Shown here piece after piece: positions 11,945 through 41,500 of a stretch of DNA of 64,000 bases. Every line of letters begins with the position of its first letter. Within the stretch, counting starts at the first letter, position 1. Origin of the DNA: Apteryx mantelli (taxonomy: Eukaryota; Chordata; Aves; Apterygiformes; Apterygidae); contig NC_089982.1 of NCBI RefSeq assembly GCF_036417845.1, positions 40,635,684 to 40,699,683 of the forward strand, read 5' to 3'. The notes beneath the pieces are model-generated. The model ran no database searches and was not told the origin of the DNA. It saw only the letters and a program-made list of their open reading frames with translations. Both the position numbers and the translations under genes were made by a program.

Positions 11945-12339
11945 CTGGAAGACAGAGCGAGAAGTTGGCGGTCGCCCAGACGCACCCGGAGATGGCCCCC
12001 GGCTTGACTACCCGTTTGCCCCCTGTTATCCCAGGGTCGCGGCAGCGGGGACGCCTCAGCCGGAGCCCGGCAGGAGCGGGGCGGAGGGGGGAGTCCAGGC
12101 CGCGGGGACCAGAGCCGCCGTTACCGCCGCCCCGGGACAGGCCCCTTCCCAGCGCTTCCCGCCGCGGGGTCACTCACGTCGCCGATCTGCATCTCCACCT
12201 CCTCCAGCAGCTCCTGCGGGTCGCCGGCGAGCTGCTCCGGCGGCCGCGCCCCCCTGCTCCAGCTGCGGCTCCTCCTGGGCCCGGCGCCGGGCGGGCCCTC
12301 CGGGAGCGCCGCGGACTGCAGCGGCCCCGCCTCAGCCAT
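11789..12339 (-). CDS. C4orf46: C4orf46 homologue, small conserved protein (complete, two exons)
   Basis: Also called renal cancer differentiation gene 1; its molecular role is not established. Exon 1 is 12339-12178 and exon 2 is 11944-11789, joined GAC|GCT across a GTGAGT donor and a CCAG acceptor, giving 105 residues. The N-terminal 40 residues are low-complexity Pro/Arg/Ala and poorly conserved. From [11 protein letters not shown] onward the protein closely matches the human one: [51 protein letters not shown]. The conserved part is amphipathic and probably helical. The start is the ATG at 12339-12337 inside the CpG island. The gene is divergent from ETFDH, as in mammals. Confidence 0.92.
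12178..12339 (-). CDS. C4orf46: C4orf46 exon 1
   Basis: 54 complete codons from MAEAG to QIGD. The first 40 residues are Arg/Pro/Ser rich ([11 protein letters not shown]); the conserved helix starts at [14 protein letters not shown]. The donor is GTGAGT. Confidence 0.9.
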
Positions 12340-12446
12340 GCTCCGCTCCCCCACCGCTGCCACCGCCCCAACGGCTCCGCACCCGCCGTAACGCCCGCTC
12401 GCCCCGCACCCCGGCCCGCAGGGCTCCGGGGAAAGGCCCGCCCGTA

Positions 12447-12467
12447 TCCCGGCATGCACTGCGGCGC
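12447..12467 (+). promoter_or_regulatory. ZNF143/THAP11-like site 1
   Basis: Contains TCCCGGCATGCACTGCGG, which closely matches the core of the ZNF143 (STAF) binding element TTCCCAGCATGCANTGCG. This is a motif match only; occupancy is inferred. Confidence 0.65.
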
Positions 12468-12540
12468 ACCAAGCACCGCCTTGGCGACAGAGTGCTGCAC
12501 CGCCCTCGAGCGGGGAGCGCGGCTTGGAATTGTGGGCGTC

Positions 12541-12565
12541 GCGCTGCACGCCGGGAACGGTAGTC
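12541..12565 (-). promoter_or_regulatory. ZNF143/THAP11-like site 2 (extended)
   Basis: Read on the minus strand it starts GACTACCGTTCCCGG and continues CGTGCAGCGC. It therefore has both the ACTAC-N3-TCCC module bound with THAP11/HCF-1 and the GCRTGCA half of the ZNF143 element. Confidence 0.65.
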
Positions 12566-12767
12566 TTTCTTGCCGTAGTGCCCGCCTGGATCAGCTACAG
12601 CTTGGTCCCGTTTGGAGCGCACACGGCGCACAAACATGTAAACCATCGCGCCGCTACCTCCATGTGTCTGTGCTTAAATATCAGAGGAGGGAAAGGGCTC
12701 TTTTCGCGGCCCTGGGTGGTGAGGCTCATGCGTGATGCGTCCCCGCCGGCGCCCCGCGCGGGTGCCC

Positions 12768-12781
12768 CTGGGAGCTGTAGT
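12768..12781 (-). promoter_or_regulatory. ZNF143/THAP11-like site 3 (short form)
   Basis: On the minus strand this reads ACTACAGCTCCCAG, the short ACTAC-N3-TCCCAG promoter motif. It lies about 130 bp upstream of the ETFDH ATG. Confidence 0.6.
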
Positions 12782-12835
12782 CCGCGCGGCGGAGGCGGGG
12801 CGGAGGGGCGTGTGTCGCCCCGCAGGCAGCCGAGC

Positions 12836-12845
12836 GCGCAGGCGC
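12836..12845. promoter_or_regulatory. NRF1-like motif
   Basis: GCGCAGGCGC resembles the NRF1 palindrome GCGCATGCGC with one central change, 67 bp upstream of the ETFDH ATG. NRF1 drives many nuclear genes for mitochondrial proteins; binding here is inferred. Confidence 0.4.
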
Positions 12846-12912
12846 GGCGGGGCCGAGGGGAGCCGGGGAGCGCGCGCGGGGGGCGCCTGGGGCACAGCCG
12901 CGAGCTGCCGCC

Positions 12913-31443
<18,531 letters not shown>

Positions 31444-31935
31444 ATCAGCTGAAAACTATTCAATGACTTCTGACCTCCAGCAAATAAGTTGGAATGTTTT
31501 ATGCTGCAGTGTAATTAAAGTATAGCACTGACTTGAATGTTAAACAGTTTGAGACTAATGTGCTATTCTGAATTTTAGGTATGACCATTACATTAAATGG
31601 AAAGTCAGTGCATTCAGGTTAAACCCTAGCCTTATTTAAAAAGAACTTCTTCACAGAATGGAGTGGCAGGCAGAAGAAAGTTCTTCTCAGGACTGACAAA
31701 TGAACCTTGGATCTTCAATTTATTGCTGAAGTTCAGTGATAACAGCAGCCATATCCAGAATCATGGGTGTAGCAGAAGAATTTAGTACCTACCCTTTTAA
31801 AAAAAAGGTATGTTTTCTCCTTCTATTTGAAATTATTTACTATAGGAAATCCTAACTTGTAGTACAGAAATCAGTCTAGAAAACTGTCACTGATTAAGTG
31901 TTACATATATTTAATAAAAATCTATATTTAGATTA
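31444..31935 (+). other. ETFDH: ETFDH 3' untranslated region with poly(A) signals
   Basis: AATAAA at 31913-31918 is the likely main signal; ATTAAA at 31514-31519 could give a short form. The mature end is inferred near 31935. Confidence 0.65.
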
Positions 31936-31951
31936 TTTTCCTGAGAATAAT

Positions 31952-31993
31952 AGGGAACCTGTTTGCAATACAAGGGAACCTGTTTGCAATACA
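31952..31993. repeat. 21-bp perfect tandem duplication
   Basis: Two adjacent identical copies of a 21-bp unit beginning AGGGAACCTGTTTGCAATAC, just beyond the ETFDH poly(A) signal, in the gap between the convergent ETFDH and PPID genes. Confidence 0.95.
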
Positions 31994-32290
31994 TCCTGTA
32001 AAGCGTTTTAAAAGATGTGTAGTACTTACCCCTTCATTTTATGTCTACCAGCATTTTTATTCCTTACAACAAAGAAATCAGGCCCACTCAAATTAAAAAA
32101 AAAAAACCTCTCATAGAAACTGCCTAACTTGTTTTTATGCTAGAAACAAACTTCTTAGGAAGCTTTAATTATTAAGCTGCAAAAACACTATTACTACTAC
32201 TGATTACACCTTAGCAACATATCTGAATCACAAAACCCAAGTTATTAAAGCTAAAAAGAAAGAAAAAACAACTTAATCTTTTGAACAGTT
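31994..32290. other. ETFDH-PPID convergent intergenic gap
   Basis: AT-rich sequence with an A12 run near 32095. No gene is seen; it separates the two opposing poly(A) sites. Confidence 0.6.
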
Positions 32291-32431
32291 TATCTTTATT
32301 ATTAGACTTTTTAAGTTGTAAACACTGAAAACTGCAGTACAGGGCAAATGAGAGAAGAAACACTTGCCTACAGCTCCATTTATTCTTTTGCAGAGTTAGT
32401 GCATAGGTTTAAAATTTTAGAAAAAAAAAAA
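32280..32431 (-). other. PPID: PPID 3' untranslated region
   Basis: Short minus-strand UTR after the TGA. AATAAA on the minus strand is at 32300-32295, implying cleavage near 32280. Confidence 0.65.
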
Positions 32432-32523
32432 TCAAGCGAACATTTTAGCATAAGCTGCCTTCTCTTTCTCCTTCTGGGCTTTTATCTTCTGTTTGATTCT
32501 GAGTGTTTCCATTTGGATAGCTG
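32432..32523 (-). CDS. PPID: PPID exon 10 (coding part)
   Basis: Residues 342-371: [30 protein letters not shown], then TGA at 32434-32432. A basic, probably helical tail. Confidence 0.97.
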
Positions 32524-35500
32524 CTTAAAAATAAAATCCATGATCCAGTTATAGTAATCACTTTACATTAGGTGTCCTAATATGCCAAGCCTAGATGATA
32601 CTGCTGCAAATTACCCATATTTATTTTAAATGCTAGAACTGCATTTAATTTTCTATCAAGTCAGATATTAACTGCAAAAAGACTCTGTCCCTTAGTTTGT
32701 TTCATCTAACGGTATAACAGGCAAAGGAGGATATAGGAAGAATAGGATTGGTGTCAACACAGAATTTATGATTTAAAAATCTTATCCAATTGGGTATTAA
32801 TAAAACCAGAAAGTTACACTTTGAGAGGGGGAGAACTTCCTCTGTATGCTGTTGACCTGCATAAGCAGAAGGTGACTGTTTAACCCAGGGCACCAGAGGC
32901 ATCAATGCTGTATAAACACAGTTTTTCCACGTCAGTGGGCTCTGTGCTCAACAGATCAGCATTTAAGTTTCAGCAGCTGTTAGAAGCCAGGATCTTAGGC
33001 ATCACCCTGGTATGATGTCCCATTTTAATTTGTTACATTCTTAAAGAAAAAAAAAAAGTCTATAAAGAAAGAGTTTACCTTTGTCTTCAGGGGCGATTTC
33101 ATGAGCCTTTTTAAGATCAGCCTTAAATAAAGAGAAAAGTACAAATGAATGTCTTGATTAAACGTTTAAATTTTAAAAAAATAAATATTATGATCATTAC
33201 CAATGCCTGATCGAGATCCTTTATTCCCTGCCATCCTTGAGCCCGTCTGTAGAGAGCTTTAGTATTTGCTGGATCTATTTTAAGAGCCTGTAAAATTAAT
33301 AAAATAGTCACATTAACATTTAGCATACTTCACAACCTCCCACCACTGCAAATGGCACAGTTCACACCAGCAGACAATCTTCCCATTTTGTTTGAGAGTA
33401 AACTGTCAAAACATTAATGGTGTAAATAGGAACACTACATTGTAGCACACTGAACAGCTATCTAGTTGGTTTTAATACTGCTGCAGCAGAGCTGGTCTTT
33501 TATGAAGGAGCAACATACTTTAATATAAAATGGAACTTGTATCTATACAGTTTTCCAGGCAAAGGTAACTGCAGTTCAGGTTATCCTAACCTAAGTCTCA
33601 TGGTATGACTCTATATACTACAGCTCCTTCCTTCACACCAAAGGACTCTATTAATGGGATCATAAAGAGAAAACACAGTTTTTCTGCAAAGCTTGTTTCA
33701 CTGTTGGAATGAAAGATGTATACAAGCACTCCAGCTCGTGATTCAAGAACCTTTAGAAGTTTCAGTCATTACCCCTTTATGGAGCTAAATAGTTTCACTA
33801 ATGTATATATTCCAGTACAGTTATCAGCTTTAATTATGATAACATCAAAATAGAAAATATACTGGCTGGGCAAACAGACTGTGCAACTGTTTGATTACTT
33901 TTTTTTTTAAGTTCCAGTTAATTTGGCTAACTCCATTCTTTCCATTAGGAGCTTTTTTCCTTGTCTGTGAAGATCACATTGTTTTTTGTTATTGCAAAGA
34001 TACTTTTGCATTGTATCTATTTTTTTATTATTTTGAAGAATACAGTTGTTCAATGGCTGAGGAAATCTCTTTGCATGAATGTCTGGCTTTATTAATTTAT
34101 CAATTTTAATTCTTTAATTAAGAATTATAGACTCTAGAAGCTGCATGCAGAATTCTTTTTAAATCACTTCACTATTATCTGTTTATACAAAGAAAGTAGT
34201 ATTCTGGGAGCTTATCCTGATCTACTTGTCTGCTATAAACCCTAGAACCTGTTCTGGATCAACACTTACACAATTAAGTGTCTGTATTGTGCATACATAA
34301 GGGCATTCCTTGTTTTTTAGATGGACAGATGTGCTTTTACCTATCTTAAAGGAAGGTTTGTCTGAACAAGTTCAACTCTTTGTAATTCCCCATTTATGCC
34401 AAACAACCCATGTATTGCAGATTGTTAATTTAAAAAGCTTTTGGCCTAGGGAATCATAACTGAAAGTGTATCGTTTCTCATTAACAATTACCTTGAACTG
34501 TACTGGTTAGTCAGTTCTTAGCAAACTGCTGTTCTGATTAAAACACTAATATGCTGTGTAATACTTCTTAAAAGAACTAAGCCAAATATATTACAGAAGT
34601 CTATTACAGCTGTGGAGTTGCATTTATCTAACAACTCTATCATCTTAAGGAAGGAGAAAAGGTGGTTTTTTTCCATACCTGAAAGTATTATGATTAATGC
34701 TATTAATTTCTATCTGTAATAATTAAATGCTATCTCAATTTTTATCATTTTCTAGAGGACTGATGCCAGGTTACAGATTCAGGATTTTTTTCCCCCCTTT
34801 CCCAACCCTCAATTTGTCCATTCTGAATATGTGCTTATGGCTGTTTTCCATATATGTAACATCAGCAGGCTAGAGAGCAAGCTAGTTCTTTAAAGACCCC
34901 TCACACAAATTAGCTGAGATCCCATCTTTCAGCTTAAAGTCCCAGATGTTGTTCAGGATCCTCTGCTAACAGACAAAAACATTCTATGCTTAGTTTCCTT
35001 CAAAATTTCAAAGTTTTATGGAATTAATTCATGCTTCCTCAAATGTGCTAATTTTTGTCAATAGGTCTAATGTCACTGTTTCTATTACTTTTTGCCCTTA
35101 ATTCTATTTTTTTTAATATTTTCATATTTATCATTTGTTTTCTTCTTTTTTTTTTCCTATTAGCTGGTTTCATTTCACTACTAAGCCTACCTGAAAGGAC
35201 TTTATTAGAAAAGCGACTTCAAACAGAAAATACCAACCCAATATAAAAAGAAGTAAAACAGTTTGCTCATACTAGTCTTCCAGAAAAAGTATTCTACTTT
35301 CATTGTTAACAATTTAACTCCTTGTATTATAAAAACTAGCCCTGCTCTCAGGAAACAAAACTAACATTCACAGTTTGTGTTTTACTCTGGCAGTAAGCAA
35401 CAGCCCTATTTTGTTTCTTATTTAGTAAGTCATTTCAATTTCAAAGCCTTTTCAAAAAGCCAAATAAGTTAGTAATAACTTTAAAGTCAGCCTTCTACTT

Positions 35501-38500
35501 TATTTACCTTCAAATCATGAGCCTGTCAGAAGACTCTTAAAAAGATTTTTAGCTGCCATTATCTGTGTAGGCCAATTATTAATGAAAATATTAAACACTA
35601 AATTACCTCTGAACAACTTTCAATAGCTCCTTGCCAGTCTGACAGTTTTAGTTTACAAGCACCAATGTTTAAAACACAAGTCAAAGCAACAGTCTTTAAC
35701 TTTGGTTTATCTGCCTCCTCTGTCACTGCTTCAGAAGCTTCTACATACCTGCAGGAAAGAAAAAGGTTTACAAAGAACATGTATTAGTGTTGCCAGCTTA
35801 ACTTCCATTTTGTTTTGCCCTTAGCTATCTTTCCAAAACTACATGCAAATAGGCTTCTCCAAACTGGTGTTTTTAACTCTGTTTCAATTCCACTGTTAAA
35901 AAAATTAAATATATCACACCTACCCTGACAAAAGGTGAACTCACAGTTGTATGTTTCCCTATAAAGCAAAGAAGAAAATACTCCTATTCTTTAACTGTAG
36001 TAACAGCATCTTTTTCTTCTTAGACAAATGCACTGTTTGAGATGGCATGAAACCATTAGAATTTATTTCAGTGACCATTTATTCTCAACAAATATGTCAC
36101 TCATCAGTGGCAGAAAGCCAACACCACTGCAGCATTGTCCACATTCATAGGAAGCTGCATGTCTTCCTTCAGTTCCATCAGGATTATTTTAATTCAGGCA
36201 TTTATGGCTAAAAGCTCATTTCCCTTTGTAAAGGAGGGAGTTCTGTGAGCACTGTTAACTACATCATCATCTTTCCAGCTGGCTTCCTTCTATGATCTTA
36301 TCATGAACTTCAAAACTGCCACTTGTTCAGGACCCAGCCACATCATTTACTGCCTCTCTGCTTCCTAGGGAAGCTGACAAGCAAACTCTCGCTGCTTCTT
36401 CATTCACAAGGTGCTAATGCTCTCAGGTTTTTAGCTCAAATGGCAAAGGTCTTTGCTGTGGATATAAGTTTTAACTCTTTTAATGGCCTGCTTGATAGAA
36501 CTTCTGTGGGTGTTACTTTTAAAATACATAGGGAATTCATCAAAATTTTGTGTGTTTGCACATGTTCAGGTTTTAGGAATGCCATGATTAAGGCAGTCTC
36601 CACATATCTGTGCTTACGTAAAGTAATACCAAACTGAGTTATTATAGATGTATTCTGTTTGTTTTGAACATATTTATAAATCATGAAGGAATGCAACCAT
36701 TCTAGAAACACAATTAGAGCTTTTAGAAATCTTGACAGGTTGGAGAAATCAGTAAGCTGAGTATCAGTAGAGACAATGGGAAATAATACACCATGTAGGG
36801 GAAAAGTATGTAATTCATACACATACAGTAAGAAATAACTGGTTAAATAGCAATGCAACAAAAAAAATCTGAATATTAAAAAGGAGTATAAAGGTGAAAG
36901 AATCCACAATGCAATGCTGTTGCCCAAAAAAAAGGGGGGGGGCAAACATTCCTAGATGCTTTCCTAGGAGAGCTGTATATAAGATGTGGGAGATATTACT
37001 GTTTTTATCAGTTCTGGTGAAATACCAGCCAAAGTACTCCATCCTACTTCAAGTACTAGACTTTAAGATACAACAACCAGGGCATGCCACAAAAGTAAGA
37101 AAAGGTAACCTATAAATAAGAGCTAAAAGAGTCAGATTTATTTAGTCTGGAAAAGATAGTATCCTTTCCATCCACAAAGGCAGATTAGCACCAAAAAAAA
37201 AAAAAAGTTGTCTACACAAACTGTGAACAGCTTTCATTGGCCTTGCTTAAGAGTGTGCGAGACAACTGTGAGGGATGGCATAATTATACCTGATTTTTAC
37301 CTAGGAAAGTGGGAGGGAATGGACAACTAAAACACAAAGTTCCTTAAAGATCTATTCCAGCCTTTTTTCTGTATCGTTTCTAAAGCATTTACGTATAAAT
37401 CCAATTTATTTCAGGTTTTCTGTGGACATATGATAGGTTTTTTGAGTGCAGAGGGACAGGATGAATTCTGGGTAAATATTTTCATTTCTGTGCTTCAGAA
37501 GCAGCATCTCCTGCCCTTCCCTCTCTAAATACTCAGTATACTATTGTGCTTTTTCTCCCAGTTATGCACCAGCACAACAGAGGAACATTAGCAATTAGGA
37601 GTTCTAAACAACACCTCTTGCATGTACTTCTTATCTAGCAGTGAGTAAAAGACCTATTTGAGTAAGTAGCTAAAAATCAAGCAGTTCTTTTCCAGATTCT
37701 GAAGGCTTTAAAAAAAAAAAAGAGAAAGAAATAAGCACAGCATCAGGCGTTTTAAAATGCATGTATCATTGCTTGATTGCAATGTTAATTTGGATTACAG
37801 GAACTACCTGATTTAATGATGATAGCCTTACCGTAAACTTTTACTATACTTTTTAGCTGCCACTGCCCAATTTTGGGATTTGAAGAAAGTATTTCCTATA
37901 TTCTTTATGTCTTCTGCTATGGCCACAATCTTGTCAACCTAATAAAATAGATGGAAAATATAAAGTATCAAATTACTTTCCAAGAAAGTCTTGATTTACT
38001 TAATTTTTAACAGTAGGATTGCATGTCCATCCTCTTTCAAAAATCATTGTAAAATCTCAGAATAAAACTATTCCAATTTTAGACAAATAGTGGTTTCAGA
38101 CTACTCCTGTAGTATTCTCTGCTCTATGTAATACCCAATAAGTAATCTGAAAGATGAATTTCCTAATGGCTTTTTACAGGATAACGGGTGATACCACTGA
38201 TGTCAAAAAAAAAAAAAAAAAAGAAAAAAAAGAGAGATAACAAAGCAGTTCAACCCTCAATGCTGCTACCCACACAGAAAGTTAAAGGTGTTGACCGCTA
38301 TTTTTGGAAAACAAGATATTTTAAAAATCTAAGTGTACGTCCTAGACTGCTTTATTCCCAAGAATATTTTGTCTTCTGCTTCTCAAAGCAGTATTAATCA
38401 CTTGAACTCTACATAATCTCAAACTAAAAGTCATATGAACACACTTCTCTTTCTCTCAAAACACGTAAAAAGTCTATGGGAGGAGAAAAAAAACAACTGC

Positions 38501-41500
38501 CTGTCTGTATCAGTTCCATCGTTTCTACTTCCAGAATGGCATACATTTCAAGTGTTAAGTTACTTTTCCAGTGACAATGAACAGTTTATAATTACTGCTG
38601 TCTATGCCACAGGTGTCTTAAGCTCTGTCATATATGCCATCTGTAATACCTCTAGTTTACAATTCTACTATATTAGATTTAATGACCTTGAAAAAACAGA
38701 TCACAGCATGAAGCCAATTTCACCAGGGTTTCTATAGTTAGTTTATATAAACAAATTTAAAATTAAGGAAGACGGGCATCTACCAGCTTCAGATCAGAAA
38801 CACAGGAAATGCTATCCAAGGTTTTTCAAGTTAAAGTGTTTCTCAACAGCCAGATACAAGGAGTTTCTGGAGTCTAGCTGTAATGTTTTTTTACTGCTCT
38901 TCTCTGCACTTCTGATGTTGTATTTGGAATCCACACATACAAGCCCCCTTTTTTTCCTCAGAAATCAGTGTCTGATTTGCACAACTTGTCTATTTCACTC
39001 GCGTGGTAAAGTAAAAACCTGCCCAACAGAAGAGCTGCTATCACCAGTCTGCTTCCTAACCCTCACCAACAGGTCTTCCTTCAGTTTGCACAACCTGAAA
39101 AGCAAATAACTACTGGGAATCGAGAACTTCTAAGTCTGCTGTAGATCTTTACAAAAGGCTGGTCTTTTATTACTTCTAATAAGTGAGGCTAAATATTTTT
39201 AAGGGTGTGTATTTAAAAAGTCACACAGGAAAGTGTGTAGGTGCAACATTAAGTTATATGGCTCAGGGATGGAGTTCTGATAATTATACCTTATCACCAC
39301 AGCACAAACAAAAAACAGAGGAGCAAAAAAAAAAACCCATGAAAAAATTAAGTGGAATGTTGTGCTGTTAGTTACTGGGAAAAAATTAGTTGTAGTTAGC
39401 ACTGAAAAAAATAGACAGCAATCCCCTCCCCCAGCATTCTCTTTCCTAAAACTCATTGTTACCACTTGAATCAGTACTTTGACTGAACTTAAGAAAAAAT
39501 GCTTAGTGAATAGCCTCACAGATACTATATAACTTGGATTACCTACAAATCTTGCTTTTTGTAAAATAACTATCTAGAAAAAAAAACACTTACATCTTTC
39601 AAGTCTGTATCTGAATCTTCAGGAAAATCTGGATGAGCATCTCCAGAGCCATCCTGGGGAACAATTCCCCAATCATCTCCTTCCTTCAGCTCTCCACATT
39701 CTGCAATAATGCACAACTGAAAAAAAGGCATAAGAGCAGTACTGTACATTAAGACAATTTCAGGAAAAAAAAAAGAAAACCAACAGATTATTTGTGCTTT
39801 CTGAAATTCAGTAGAAATGCTTTGTCATCTGTTGTTTGGGTGCATTGATTTCAGAAGCCTGTCATGTCACCGTTAGCCTAAGCTCATCAAAAGGCTTTTG
39901 TCACAGAAAATATCGCCTTCAAAGTACCAGCATTCCAACCACACCATATCCACTGTCTACAAAGGCTGGAAGAGGAAATAGCAGTAAGAAGAGCTGCAGC
40001 AAGCAGAAGACTTTATAATTCTATTATATTAGAGATGAGCGTTCTTTTTTCAAACTGACAAGTCTTTTAAAGTAACATACATTTTTCAAACAGTTACAAA
40101 CTGACATGAACTACACACTGATTGTTTTATCAGAAATACGACAATTTCTGACCTAAAATTCATGACAATTGCACATCATGTTAGTTAGGATTATGAATTC
40201 CACCTTGTAATTTCCTCACCTGTCCTCCACTTCTAGAAGTGCATTTCCACCTTCACCCTGATAAAGGCTGCTACCCTCTCAGTTGTGCTGAACAATAAAT
40301 CAACTGTTTGTGTGGTGGAAAGTTACAGCAAAGGAACAAAAACCTCTTAACATGAACAGCAAAATGAAAATCATTATTGTTCATAAAAATAACTGGTAAA
40401 CATTTAATAGTCCTAAACATTACACTAGGCATTTAGAAGAAATGAAAAGAATTGCATGAATTCATGCTAGAATCTACCAGCTCAGGAGGTTTGTCCCAAG
40501 CTACCATGAGCTACAATTATTCCAAAAGGCAGCAGTTCCAGCAGCATTAAGGCCTTTGGTGCTTTTCCAGTGTAATCATTCAGTAGAAACTAAAAGGAAA
40601 GAACGCTGCAAACACTTGATTATTACTTCCTACTTCACCTATGCATTTTTCTTAGTTCTCACATTTAAATACTAACTAGAATCTAGGAAGTGTAACTGCT
40701 AAAATGAGTGCACTACTCCTACATGCCACTGCACAGGCAAGAAAGAAAATATATTTACATTTAGATTTTGGGGAGCAAAAAACACTTTTCTCTCAACAAT
40801 GTTCAGTCTTTCTTCCCAAGGATGACAAAAACAATCCATTGACTGGTTGATTTTCCTAAAACGCTTTAGAAAATCAATAACCGTTTTAATAGTTTTCAAT
40901 CACAAAATCACTTGTTTCCCTTTCCAATACTTTTATGACAGAAATGTTTCAGATTAAAGGAATCGGCAAGCCTGTAATCTTTAGTCTCAGCAAATGACAA
41001 ACAAGACCTGCAAGGTGTTTACAAAAGGAGGGAATGAAAGGTAATGGTTCAATACTTCCCCAAAACAACTTGGTAAAAACAATGCCTTTATCACTTTTCT
41101 CTAGTAAAATGAAAATCATTTTTAATCCTCCTGAAAAAAAAGGTCAAATCAATTCACAATTTTCAGTCAAAACATCATCTAATAGAAGAAAAACTAGGAT
41201 TCCTAGGCACCTTGATATTGCTTACCTTAGCAGGATTTTCTCCATTTACTTCAACGTTCTCTAATATTTTAACAACACCCATTCCTCTGATCACTTGGCC
41301 AAACACCACGTGTTTCCCATCCAGGTGAGAAGTAGGCACCGTTGTAATAAAGAACTGAGAGCCATTAGTACCAGGTCCTGCATTTGCCATGCTCAGCAGC
41401 CCTGCTTTATCATGCTGTGTAACAAGAAAAATCACAACCAAGATATACAAGATCTGTTATAAAATCATATATAAGATTCTGTAAGGCTATTACTATATAT

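Larger units (their letters stand above)
33288..39593 (-). other. PPID: PPID introns 5 to 7
   Basis: Introns 33288-35606, 35749-37831 and 37939-39593. AT-rich; contain homopolymers such as A18 at 38205-38222, a G10 run near 36934-36943 and scattered short frames. No gene, RNA gene or clear transposon was recognised. Confidence 0.6.

Noticed and set aside
36436-36945. 169-codon hydrophobic open frame on the minus strand in PPID intron 6
   Set aside because: Phe/Leu-rich from T-rich sequence, no recognised family, no exon-like borders; likely chance.
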